A DNA stretch of 64,000 nucleotides, from positions 19,678,501 through 19,742,500 of the forward strand of contig NC_044572.1 of the NCBI RefSeq assembly GCF_901933205.1. The letters are read 5' to 3'. Positions within the stretch are counted from its first letter, which is position 1. Every line of letters begins with the position of its first letter. Of the stretch, positions 16,236 through 28,641 are shown piece by piece. Made by a program: the position numbers and the translations under genes. This DNA comes from Camarhynchus parvulus (Eukaryota; Chordata; Aves; Passeriformes; Thraupidae). The notes beneath the pieces are model-generated. The model was given only the letters and a program-made list of their open reading frames with translations. It did not search any database and was not told the DNA's origin.

Positions 16236-17889
16236 TCATATTCCCTCTGATTGTTAGAAAATAATTTTAGGATGAAGTTCTTCCTGACTTGCATAGCAAT
16301 TATATTTGAGTGTGCAATATTCACCAAGGGCAGCAAAGATGTGTCCAGGTTGAGTTAGATGTAGGGTTATCCAGGGGTCTTACTGAGGTCTGTTTTATAT
16401 TTGCACTACATTAAAAAAAAATCTAAGTCATACCCTGAAATAAGTAAAATCCTTTTAGATCAGAACAGTGCATAAGATGAGAATGTACTTCAAAGTTCAT
16501 AGGACTATCCCTTGCTTATTAACTCACATGATATGTTAATTAGTTCACATGTGTTTGGTTTCAGATACCATAGAAAATTGTGCTCTGGTTGGCATTCTAT
16601 AAGAGGTTGTTATTGCCATGGTCTGTCAAAACTCTACCCCAAAATTCAACCTATTTTCTTTACATAAGGTAGTTTGTAAATGTTTTTCCTAATTATAAAT
16701 TAAATGTGCCTGGTAAAAATTTTGAAAATTTATCAAAACAATAATTTGTACAAAGCTAACAACTAAAAAAAAGCTAATTAAGAATATGCAAATGTAGAAA
16801 ATAATTAACTAATTCCAATTGAAATCTCCGGCAACATTAATGCAAAACTAATTACTTGTATTCAAAACTACCGTCTATGTAATTATTTATTTTAAGCTCA
16901 TCATTGCAGTATCTGCTACTGACACATTTCCTTCTAAAAGTGGGAATATTAATTCTGTTTTCTTGCCACTGTGAAGAATTAAACAAAGGTGTTAACACCA
17001 CAATGTGGTTTGCAGTGAAAAACGAGCTGGCACTAATGAGAGACTCGTCAGAAACACCCTTCATGTGCTGACTCACACAGTAGTACACTCACACAATTTA
17101 GCAATAAAAACTAACTTTAAACTTAGCATACCTGGGAACCTAACCTTTTCATCTTGTACATATTTATTATGAAAGTCATTTAAACAGCAGAATCTGAAGT
17201 GAAGCCTTTTCAATGCAAATGGGACCATTTGTGGCCCACACATCCTTTCCGTCACTTAATATTGTTTGATTCAACAATTGCCTAACACTGGCATGCCAAG
17301 AAAATGTTCCCCTCACCTTTTCTCAAATGTAGAAAAGATGTTCCCAAGGCAGCACTCATCTCCTGAGTGCCGTGTGACTCTCATTTTCAGACCACATTCA
17401 GGAGTGCAGGAGACATTGTACAGGTTGCTTTTTTCAAAAGCATTATCTGTTTGAAACTGTTTAAGGATTTGGAGATAAATCTGCTGACAATGATGAGTTC
17501 TAAGGAAGACAGTATAAAAGCTTTAGCTTTTTGTATCGAGGCTGCATGCTCACTGAAAAGCACGACTAAAAAATCCTCAAGAATTCAGTGTTTGCACAAA
17601 GATGAAAAGCAAACTAAACAAAAAAATTTCAACAAAAATAACCTCTGCACTGCAAAGCAGTGAGTCTGAATTTGGATTCACATGAAAAACAGCAGTAAAT
17701 TGTTGATGTTCCATTATAGCTAAAGAAATCATGACTTTTCAAGTAGAAAGCTGAGTACATGTCCTTATTTACTTTGCACTTTGTGTTTTATTTTGCACTT
17801 ATTTTTACCTTGCAAATGGCAAATAACCAAAATTAAAGAGAAAGGGTTTAAAAATGCGCATATAACATTTACTTGTATATCATAAAAAA

Positions 17890-17935
17890 GACATTTTAAT
17901 TAGGTCCTAAAACCTGACATTTTAATTTGGTCCTA
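17890..17935 (+). repeat. 26-bp tandem duplication, two copies
   Basis: 'gacattttaattaggtccta' at 17890 recurs at 17916 with one base change (A to T). The period is 26 bp. Confidence 0.85.
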
Positions 17936-20556
17936 TATCTTTTGAAACTTACTCACACAGCTGTGCTGGATGAGTTATAATCTACGGGACAGAAGTGCTA
18001 CCTCACATGCACCTTCACACTTTTATGAGAAGTAGCTGAGGTAGATATAAAAAAAAATATAAAAATCAGACCAGTGTTTAAAGCAAATAATATTTGGTAT
18101 GTACTGTTCTGTGAACTGCAATAACTACAGCCGGATATATCTGTATTTCATTGTTGTCAGATCAAATATGTGCTTTTAAATACATTTTTATTGCAATGTG
18201 CTACTATCAAACCATGTTTACAGTAAATAGAGCTCATGAGCTGATGATTTTGGAGAAAAAGCCTTTACAGTATGAAAAGTGTTAAGTCAATAAGTGCTCA
18301 TTGTCAAGGACACAGTTATATATTTGTGGGATAGAGATTTGTTAAAGGCTTACTGTTCTTTGATGAACATTTTCTGTACACTTATGTTTGCTGTATTATT
18401 GTCTTTGTCAGCCATGGAGCATATGATCCTGTTTCCTGACTGTAAAGCAAACTTCACAGGTTGGCACTGCAAATATTTTGCTCATGAATCACAGGCAATC
18501 AGTCAGAGAAAACCACAGAATTACCCAAATGCTAATATAAAATAAATGTTTGTATTAGACAGTCATTACCCCAGCAAGCAGCACACAAACATGCTTAATT
18601 TGAATGAAGCAACACCTCCAGGCTATCCTCCTTTTTTCTGCCTTTCCTCTTCAAATACAAAGATCTCTGGTGCAGAGTAGGTCTCCATCTATATTTATAT
18701 ATCACTTGTAACAGTGAATTCTAGTTAAACCTAGTGGACATTGCCATTAGAGTCAACACCAGGGAGCATGAAATAAAGTGACCACATATGCTGTTAGGGA
18801 GCATCACCTCAGGTGTATTACAGCTTGCTCTGAAGTCCATTTAAGTAAATGGGATAACTCATATTGATTTTAATGGGCCTTGCATGAGACCCTTGAAAAC
18901 CAACAACATGTCTGATATATTTGCATAAGTAATTTGCCTAGTAAATGTAATAAAAACAGTTATTAACTGTAGCTAAAAGAGGTCAAAAATAACTCCGTCC
19001 AATAGATTGCATTAGACAAGAGTATAAATTAATTATGGGCCCAATCCGGTGCATTAATTAATTTGAAATAGATGTCAGTCCTCAATTTCTGTTCAGTAAA
19101 CATTGGATCAGGGCATGAAATCAACCCATTCAAGGTGGCTGCAAGGAAACAAACTTGTTACAAAAGTTAATTGGACTAAAACTATACAAATACTTTAACA
19201 ATCTTTCATGTGTTTTTATCCGTTGCAATAAAGTTCCTGCTTTTTATTTCCAAGCTTGTAAAAAGACAAAATAAAAAAGGGGGCGGAGGGGGAATGAGTG
19301 AGAAGACAGAGGTATGGGGCAGGGTGCTGGAAAGGATCCCAGAGACCCCATGACAAAGCCAGAATTAAAAAAAGCAGAACATGGCCCAATGACTTCAGAT
19401 TTCTATATGTCTGAGCAGAATTTATTTTAAATGATTACAGTTTGCTAACATACAAATATAATGGAAAACAGACAGGTTTACTGCCGGTAAAGTCAAGCTA
19501 TGATTTAGTCTTCACTCAGAAAACTACTGATTCTGGCAGGAACACACTGTGACAGGAAAATGGCAATATTTGCCATATTTCTACTAAGAATATTCTGAGG
19601 ATTGCTAGCTATGCCTGCAAATGTCATGGATTTGTTGGTTTGTTTATTTATTAGGAGCAATGACAAACTGGAGAAGCTGTGAAACTTTAGTCTTCGACAA
19701 AATGAAGTGGATATAATTTCTGAGATAAATATGAGCTGGAGAATTACTCCTATTGAGATGAGTTGGTTTTACATAAGGAAGAGTCTGAGAATTTTCTGCT
19801 CTTTAAGATAGCATCATGAAACCATTTCATTCCAAATATTATTTCTCTCCTTCCCTCCAAGGAAATATGTTGATTTATATGAACGAAGTTAGCAAGGAAA
19901 AGTATAATCTGTGTGATTTGAAAGTTTTCTGCTGTAAACAGATGGGGTTTGGAGGTTCAATATTAATGAAAGTATTTTAATACACTATTAATAAATCTGA
20001 AGAATTTTAATTTCCCAAAAGGCATGAGCTTGCTTCAGAAGATTTCAGTATTCTGGACAAGTTATAAGAAGGCAGAGAGTAACTGAAAGTTTTGGACAAA
20101 GATAGTATAATTATTAATTTAAACACACAACATAATTGCATTTAGGGATTGCCAATAATTATCCTAGTTTATACAGTGCAATTATCTTATCCTAAAATTA
20201 TTCCCAATTCCTTTTCTGTGAAATCCACAAAAAGTTTTGGCTTTTGACACTGGCTAGGTCTGTGCACTGGAAGGTACAAGAACAGGCTGAAGAAGCTCTC
20301 TAAGGTACTATGTTTGGATCACAATTTTTAGTCCTTAAAAATGTACAAATGCCTTATCTCTGCCAAGCAACATGGATCTAAAGCATATAGTGATTGATTT
20401 CAGGGAAATGCTAATTGACTAAAGAACCTATTCACAAATTTCCCTGATATCTCCAGTCCTCTATTACTACTCATTCTGCTTTCCTCTTCCCCTCCTTTGT
20501 TTCTGTGAGCAGTCTCTCCCTACAACTTCTCTCATGAATCATCTACTGCCCTTGAG

Positions 20557-20610
20557 GAAAGAAACTCCATGAGTTTCCTCTTTCTCTCTCCCTGTGAAAG
20601 AAACTCCATG
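20557..20610 (+). repeat. 39-bp-spaced duplication with small hairpin
   Basis: 'gaaagaaactccatg' occurs at 20557-20571 and 20596-20610. The first copy also forms GAAACTC-cat-GAGTTTC, a 7-bp hairpin at 20561-20577. Confidence 0.65.
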
Positions 20611-20873
20611 TGAGAGAGATTTCTGCTTCACTGCAAGCATGAGCAGACAAGCTAACAGTGATTCCCCTGGCTCTGCAACTTAAAGAAATCAGAAGTTAAG
20701 TCTCCTCTACAGTGTTTTTCCCCATGATCTAACACTGTAGTACTAGCTGCTCAGGCAGTTAACCCTTCCAGTATTTCCAGCATTTGGGCTCTGGGAGTTT
20801 CAGAGAAGGATCACAGATTGTATAAGGTTTTGTCAGATGACTCCTGTTCTGCTGCAGAATTTTCTGTGTTGCT

Positions 20874-20960
20874 TCATGCATGGGCACACATGGGCACACT
20901 TGCACACACACAGACACACAGATTCACACACATGGACACACACATGGACGCATGAACGCA
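20874..20960 (+). repeat. CA-rich degenerate simple repeat
   Basis: Alternating CACACA, CACATGGACA and related units make up most of this stretch. A degraded CA microsatellite. Confidence 0.8.
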
Positions 20961-22669
20961 TACACCTGCTCGCCCCTCAACAAGATTCCCTCTGCACTAT
21001 GCAGCTATATTTTTGCACAAAGTTCAAACACCCACCCACTCTACTTTTTGGGTCATTGTCTCTTAATTAGATAAAAATGTCATTTATGCTTCTCTTGTTG
21101 TGAAATGGAATCTACTAAAAGTGCTGGAGAGCATATAAAATTATCTGCAAATAGCTGGCTTCTGAGCTGTTTAATTTGACTAGCTCGCCTGTTACGCTTC
21201 TCTGGTGGGTAACCCAGACTGTCATTGTACTTCATATTGATCTCTTATTGTCTCTTTAAACCCCAGCACATCCAGAACCAGAATTGTGGGGCAGTTGGGA
21301 CGTGCTGGTCCCTTTAGAAGGCCAGGGCACCCAAGCTGACTCCCTTTGCCTGGTGGAGTTTGCTGAAGATGGATGTTGCCCTTTTGAAAGGACTGCTTTG
21401 GTTTCTGGGCTTGCCACTGTAGCAATTTGGAAGAACAGCATTTAGCAATTAGAAATCATCTTTAGAGTGAATCTTGCAAATTCCACAGGCAGTGAAGCTT
21501 GAGCTGGTCCCATAGGGCTGGCTCACCCCGTGTCAGCACCGACAGAGTGGACACAGAAGTGGGTCAGGACATGAGCACCAGCCCCAGCAGAGTGCAGTGG
21601 TCAGCAGGAGGAAATGGTGGGAGGCAGAGCTGACCCCACACATGCTGGCAGTTCTTCATCTGCCACTAGGGCAGCTCCGTAAGCTGCCACCTTCCCAGGA
21701 GGGTTCTTTTTGGGCATCACCATTTCTCCCTTGGCCTCTCAGACCATGGGCCACCTGGAGAGCACCATCTTGGAGAGAGAGCTGGCCCCATTTTTCCCTC
21801 TGTCTTTCAAGATACATGGGAACCATCTTGGGAAGGGTATTTCCGGCATTTTGGGTGTCTCTTTGCTCCTGGGGTGTTCCTGAGATTTAGCAATTTTGTA
21901 TCTAGTGGTTATTTACTGGTTTGGGGTTTTTTTTACTTTTTGATGTTCCACTTGTAGGTAAATGGTATTTTTTCACTTATATCTACTAGTGTTTATTCCT
22001 TATTGGTGGAAAGGGATTGGTTAAGACAAAGGGGATGTAACTCATTTTAGAGTATCCTCTTTAAATTCTCCTAATTTGAGCCAACTTATCGCTAGTCTGT
22101 CATTTTAGGGTCTGCACAGGAGAAGAATTTTGGTCAATTCATATTTTGCTTTTTTGGTCAATTCAGGATGTTTTATTTTTATGAGTCTGAAAACAATAAT
22201 GGTTTAGACATTTCCAAACTACTACTCAAAACTGCAGAAGATTTTTTATTTTATCCCATCTTTTTACTTGTCAGGTAGATAACATTATGCGATAAGAAGT
22301 AGTTACGAAGGTAGTTATCAAATACTTTTCAAATATTTGGACACCATAGCTATATGTTGTTTAGAAAAACTCTTAATCAAGATAAGAAATTCTGCAGTCA
22401 AAGATATATCTGAAAAATGTACACAGAGAACCAAAAATATTCAATTATGTCTCATCTCTGCGTTGGAAAAAGAAAAGAGAGCTCTGAGAAAAATAGTATT
22501 CAATAACGTGTTTAAAGATTATGTCTTTACATATAAACACACAGACCCTGATTTAAAGCAAATGAAAATCTGTGGCAGGAAAAGCAGCAGAGGTTTATAA
22601 ACAATCAGGATTTGAAGAGTGTGTTTCATGAAGCAGGGATAAAATAGGGAGGAAAAAGTCTCAATATGT

Positions 22670-22860
22670 GGTTGAGCACTGGAAGAGCTCCCCAGGGCAG
22701 TGGTGACAGCACCAGCCAGAGAGAGCCCAAGGAGCATTTGGACAGTGCTGTTTGGCACATGATGTAACTCTTGGGGATGGTTCTGTGCAGAACAAGGAAT
22801 TGAACTCAGTAATCCTTGTGGGTCCCTTCCTACTCCGGACATTCTGTCATTCCATGAATA
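22670..22860 (+). repeat. CR1 LINE 3' fragment, divergent subfamily
   Basis: The order 'gagcactggaagagctccc', 'gcatttggacagtgctgt', 'ctcttggggatggttctgtg' and 'gatccttgtgggtcccttcc'-like sequence followed by an ATTCTGTCATTCCATGAA tail matches a CR1 subfamily that differs from the 3.6-kb copy. Similarity may extend upstream to about 22600. Confidence 0.85.
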
Positions 22861-25800
22861 TATGTTGGGAGAAACAAATTATAACTAGGCAAGACGTTAT
22901 GACATTAGTATTTCCACACATATGTACTTTTGCTCTATAATTTCCTATCTAAAATCACAAGGGGATTAATTTCTAAAGAAATGCTGTTCCCATTTATTTT
23001 TCTGAAAATTAGATACCTTCAAGATACACATATCATCTAAAATGGTAGTATTTTAGACTAATACTGATTTTGAAAACCTCGAATCATTATCAGATGATTA
23101 TCTACATAGATTTTTATTTTACCACTTTCTCTCTTTTCACTATCTAGGTATTCAGAAATTGTTTTCAAAGTCGCTATTCTTTTACTAAGTTAATAAATGA
23201 AAAAGTATTAGATTCTATCTTCATTCTGCTATGTTCAAATTATAAACAGTCATAAATAGAGTTTAAATTAGATGCCAGTTATAATGTTCATTTCCTTCCA
23301 CCTTGAACAAAGAGAACGGCCTATAGATCTGGTCCTTTGGGTAATCTCATCTTGATGCTTGAACCTGCACCTATCTGAAAGTTTTGGTATGACCGTATAT
23401 ATTCTGCTGTTGTTCGGAAGTCAATGCAAATTATTTCACTCTGAAGGAACTTCAGGATTGGGTATGTAGCATGCATCTATTGTGAGATTTGAAACTGCTT
23501 TATAGAGATATCTTAAGAAAATCCTTCCCACCACACAAAAGAGTGAATCACCAAGGTTGAAATAAAGATTTCATACATTTCATGGCCTAAATGAGAAAGA
23601 ACTAAAGCTTTTCTATTCATGAATATAAGACTAGATTCATATAAGCAGCAGCATCATATAATTTAATTTCTGAATATTAAAAAATTCACTGATGTTAAAA
23701 GGAGAACAGATAAGTTCAAAGGAAAAGAAAAAACTTGAGGATCATTATTCCAAGACTACATATGACTCAGGAAGACTGAATTACAAATGGCTGTGAATGG
23801 GAAATGTACTGGGGGTAAAATAGAATGTATAGTTCCCCCTTTCTTATACTCTTTCCCTGACATCCAGAACTGTTGAGACAGTTTATATTTCTAGATGCAC
23901 TTTTTCTTGCTGTAGCTGACCAGAAATTCTGAGTACATCTATCCTAAATTTGATTGAATATAATTTCCTTTGTCACACAGTTTTTGGAATATCATTTCTT
24001 CTAGAAAACTAAGGAAAGATGATCTAAATGGATGGATGGTGCTATATCTCATGATTGTCTTATGATGGTTCAAATAAATTGAAAATTCAATTCCTGGGGG
24101 TACTGGGATGCCTTTGTATACATTTTTAAAAATACCCTTGGGCTTGAATGTAAAGCTAAAACCTGTCTTATAATTCACAGATTCTGATTTGTTTCTTCTA
24201 TTTGTTTTTTCACAGCAAGTGAAAGCTTGCTCAGTATAAGGATTATACACAACCTTTACAGAAGGTTTAGTTCGTGCTTTGCTACACAGCAATGGCGAGA
24301 CTGGGCGGAATGATGATATCTCAAAGCAAATGTTTCACATAAGTGAAAGCTGCCAACAATCACTGAAAATTTTACTGTACTTCAGGTCCTAAGAAGTAAA
24401 TCTGACCCTTTTGTTGGTAACCTGTGTGGTGAAGTCAAGAATTATGACTACATCAGAAAAAAGCCCTGACCCATTGCATCTGGGAAATTGCAGTTCCTAT
24501 ATTCACAATTCCACCACAGTCAGATGACACAGTGTTAGAGACGCCATGTCCTGTCTGTGCTGAATGTTTTGCACTATTTGAATTGCCCTTTTATCTCCAG
24601 TGTATCCTCACATAATAATATGTTCTACTGGAAACAAATCTTTCAGGTGAAAGGAAAGCTGCAGAGGGATGTGGTGGGAAATTTGTAACAATGACAGGCC
24701 TCTCTCATGTGCTAAATTTATAGGTTAATGTGACATTTTTTGAAAAATATTTTATAAAAAAGGGAATATATGAAAAAAAATCACAGAAGTTAAAAGGATT
24801 TCAAAATAAAATTATCAAAGTTGATAAAAAGTGGTTCACAAAACAGAAGAAAAGAAAGAAAATACTTCAGATACTGTGAACAGCTACAGGAAATAAACTA
24901 TGCAGCAAACATAGACTAAAAAGAGTAATTAAAAAAGAGAGAATGATAACGAAAGGTGAAGAAGAAGAATAGACACAGAAGCACATCCAGATTAATTTTA
25001 TTCAAATTAATTATTTCAGTGAGCAATATTAATACTGAACTGGTGATAAGCATGACTGATGGTAAAAAAGCAAATACTGTTTTCTCAAATACACTGGAGC
25101 CTCAGGAACCACATGATATTTGCACTCATCTTTATACCCAAAATTCATCCCAAATATTCATTTCAAAGTGTCAACACTATTCTTTTTGAATAAACCAAAA
25201 TTACTTCAGCAATTAGTTAAAGCAGTACAATTTAGAGGTATGAATTCCCAAAGAGTTGCAGCTAAATAGGTCCTAGCAGGTAACTTGACTGCATAAAGGA
25301 GCTGGAGCATCGTTCAGCGCTGACTCTGTACTGAGATTTGCCTTCTTCCACTAGATCTCCACAAGCACAAATATTTCGCTTGGGTGATCTTTCACTGGAA
25401 GACATAACAAAATATATTTACTATTTATTTGTTTCTCGAGAATCCTGCTCCAATATGTAGAAGTGCCATTTAACTGAATTACACCAAATTTGTCCATGTG
25501 GTTTATTTCCCTAGTAACGAATGAGTGGGAAAATATAGTATTCTGATTTTTATAAACAGAATAAAGTTTGGTTATTAGGCATCTTTGGGTTAATGCTATG
25601 ATTTAAATTAGGTGTATCAATAATTTTTAGAATTTCTGTAATGCCTCCTATTTCAGCTCAACTAGAAAATATTATGAGAAAGAAAATGAACATAAAATCC
25701 AATTCAATACTTTGAAATTTTTGTTCCATCTGAAACAAGAAATAAAAATGTTTTGTAACTTATATTTTGAAAAAATTAAGACATAGTAAAGTTTTGTGTT

Positions 25801-28208
25801 TTTTTGAATCAAACTGTTATTTACAAATTTGAAGAAGATAGTTACAACTAATTAACAATTAAGTTCTTTGGTCCCTAGGATGTAAAATAAGATCTTCACA
25901 CAACTTCATCAGCAGAAAGTTATGAACCTTGAAAAGTGGTACAAATAGATCTCATTTAGCTGGTAATTCTGAACTAGATCCAGTGCAGCTCCCTCTGCAT
26001 TAGCATCAGCTGAAAGCTACTTCTGCAGTGGTCCTAGCTTGACCTAGCATTACCTTGACAACACCTTGCCTAAATGTTCAGAAATATTTCTGGATATCTA
26101 GGAACTGTCATGGCTAATATGGACTGACTACTTAAAAACATAAAAACCACAACTGAATTAGAGCTGCTGGCAATGCTTTATTACTTAGAGCTCCCAACCT
26201 GCTAAATTGTGATTGCTTCCATTTAGAACATGTTGCCTCTGGAAACTCAAAGTAATTAAAGGCAAGCTGAAATATAATAATACAGAGAGAGGAAAAAAGA
26301 TCTGCAGTAGTATAACTATCTTCTGAAAGGAAGAACACTACACAAAACCTGCACTGCAGGTAATACACGTTTCTTTGAGCTAGGTCTTGAATAAACATAA
26401 TGAGCCACGATCAAAGCAGGACTGACAGTGGATTAGGTAAACTTTCCCACTGATTCTGTTACAGGAAAATGTTCTTGCTCAAATATCTACAGGACAGTGC
26501 TTTTATACTATTGGAAGGTAATATCTTCAAATTTTACCATCTGAATATTTAAGCATCTCTCTAGCAACAACAGTTAGTAAAAAACAGTACCTCCTCCTCA
26601 GTAGCTCTTTGTCAGGAGCAGTATTAAAAATTCAGCGATAAGTTCTTTTTTTTCCTAAATTGCTGTGGTTTATTGTATTACATGGATTTTATGTAATTCT
26701 CTTGCCTCTTCACAAGCTCTACCATGCAGGCAAGGATTATTAAGATAGGACTCTTCCAAGGACAGTATGAAGCCAGTCTTAAGTAATAGCATCTAGATAT
26801 AGTTTTTTGTCTGGAGAGAAGATTTTCTATCAATCTGCAATTTATGCATGTAGATAAGGCATGAGTTTTTGACTTATTCAAAAAACTGTAAGTAACCAAT
26901 ATAACTCCAACAAATTTTCTTCAGGCCAAATTTATGATATATCACATTTGTAAGAGCAACATATTGTGATACAAGTTAGATAGTTCGAAGTATTCTACAA
27001 CTGGAAAATCTCTGGAGAAAAATAATGCAGTAAGAAAATGTTGCTCTATTAAAATTAATTTATTTCTGTAGTTATGATTATTTCAGAATTACAGGTACTT
27101 AAAATATATAATTTGAAAAATTTCCTGTTATGCTATACTATGCATGAAACTGCCTGTGTAATCCTTAAGATATGGCTAAAAAAGGTGATTAACATAATAC
27201 GGGTAAAACAAATGCCTGTTTATGCACATAGTCTGCAGCTCATTGAATTACATTCCAAAATATTATTTGCCTGAGCCTATTTAGAGAAAATAAACAAAAC
27301 TCTCATTGAGCTCAAGACTGAACAAATGTCACCTATGTGAACATATTATTTCACTTGAAGCTTTAATCAGCATGTGTTTAATTCCTTCAGAAGGTGCTTA
27401 TCACAATGAAAATAATAATAGAAATAGTTTCTTGAACAGCATGAAAACCAGGTCATACACAGGCTGTCCTATCTAAACAACAAGAGCTGTATTAATAAAA
27501 AGAAAGGTCATCAAAGAAGATTTTTCTAACCTTCATATTGGCATTTATTTAACAATAATAATTCCTAGTTGTCCCTTATTCATTAAGTTCTGCTGATATT
27601 TCTATCATAATCTGTATTTGCATGTATATGATTTTCTTCTGATATGGTATCATATGCAACATTTTGTTTTCAGAGTAAACCACTGCTTTTCTCACAGAAA
27701 AAAACCAGGACATTTTAAGACATGAGAATTATATTTCTACATAGATCAAATACTTGTGTAGCAGAAGTGAGATTGTAAATACTTGAAGAAAATATTAGCG
27801 AGGGAAATGTGGTACACATTGGTATTTTGTGAAGAGCTCAAAGATAAAAAACCTAACAACTTTCTTTGAAAATAATTGTGAACTACTTTGATACTCATAA
27901 AAGTCTTTGATCCCAAACTAATATCTTCTCTGACTTTTTTCATACAGGAGAAAACCAATATAATGGAATGGCAGTAGATTCCTCTCATCTGTGGTTCAGC
28001 TCCTCAATGCCAGTAATATTATGGATTGCTATAATTATTTGTATGTTCAACTTCTAGCCAAAACACAAAACTGTTGTCTATAAACCATGAGAAAAAGAAA
28101 ATATGTCAGATTTTGTGACTGAGAAATACATTGAAATACAAAATGCCACAATTTTCCTTGCCCTCTGAAAAGAGAACATGTATGATATATAGTTGTGTAA
28201 TAGCATAC

Positions 28209-28410
28209 CTCCATCAATGCATTCTGGGGTGAAAGAAATATCATCAAGAGCAAATTCTGTGGGTTGACTCCACCCCACTTCAGCTTCAAAGGCAACTCTG
28301 AAAAGGCTGTTACTGGAGAGAACTACACTTCCATACATCCATTTGTTTTCTTCATTTCTACTAGAAGACCACATAAGGATGTCCATTCCATGTTCTTCAA
28401 CTGTGTAGAC
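28209..28410 (-). CDS. MALRD1: MALRD1 internal exon: C-terminal part of the complete MAM domain
   Basis: A 202-nt exon, phase 0 at the start and phase 1 at the end, with an ATCAATAG acceptor and GTATGC donor. It encodes VYTVEEHGMDILMW, NKWMYGSVVLSS, FRVAFEAEVGW and FALDDISFTPEC. W-x-x-x-x-V near the middle, the hydrophobic FRVAFEA strand and ALDDI-x-F-x-x-C are the closing signature of MAM domains, and the Cys is the fourth of the domain. The start phase and position correspond exactly to those of the MAM exon at 55647-55827, showing that both MAM domains are cut at the same place by an intron. The spare G joins GA of the next exon to give Gly. Confidence 0.95.
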
Positions 28411-28621
28411 CTATTGATGACAGAAATCAATCAGCATTAAGGAACAGGAGTGCAGCTTGGGAGGGTAGCACAGCCCAAGTGCAGCAGTGCACCTCCCTGT
28501 TTGGGCATTACTGACCCTCCTTGATATGGTTCAGATCCACCTCATATTGGTGATGACCAAGTTTTACCGAATAGTTTTGCTAATGCTAGTTCAGCTTCAA
28601 ACATAAAGCTACTGTGAAAAG

Positions 28622-28641
28622 AAAAAAAAAAAAAAAAAAAA
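28622..28641 (+). repeat. A20 homopolymer
   Basis: Twenty consecutive A directly after 'aagaaaag'. No LINE or SINE body is recognisable upstream. Confidence 0.9.

Larger units (their letters stand above)
13502..28208 (-). other. MALRD1 intron, 14.7 kb
   Basis: The largest intron between recognised exons. It holds a CR1 fragment (22670-22860), a CA-rich tract (20874-20960), a 26-bp tandem duplication (17890-17935), a TTA-rich run (16172-16235), a GC-rich island (21250-21890) and a block resembling old amniote repeat or conserved non-coding sequence (18825-19130). No exon-like segment with domain similarity was seen. Confidence 0.85.
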
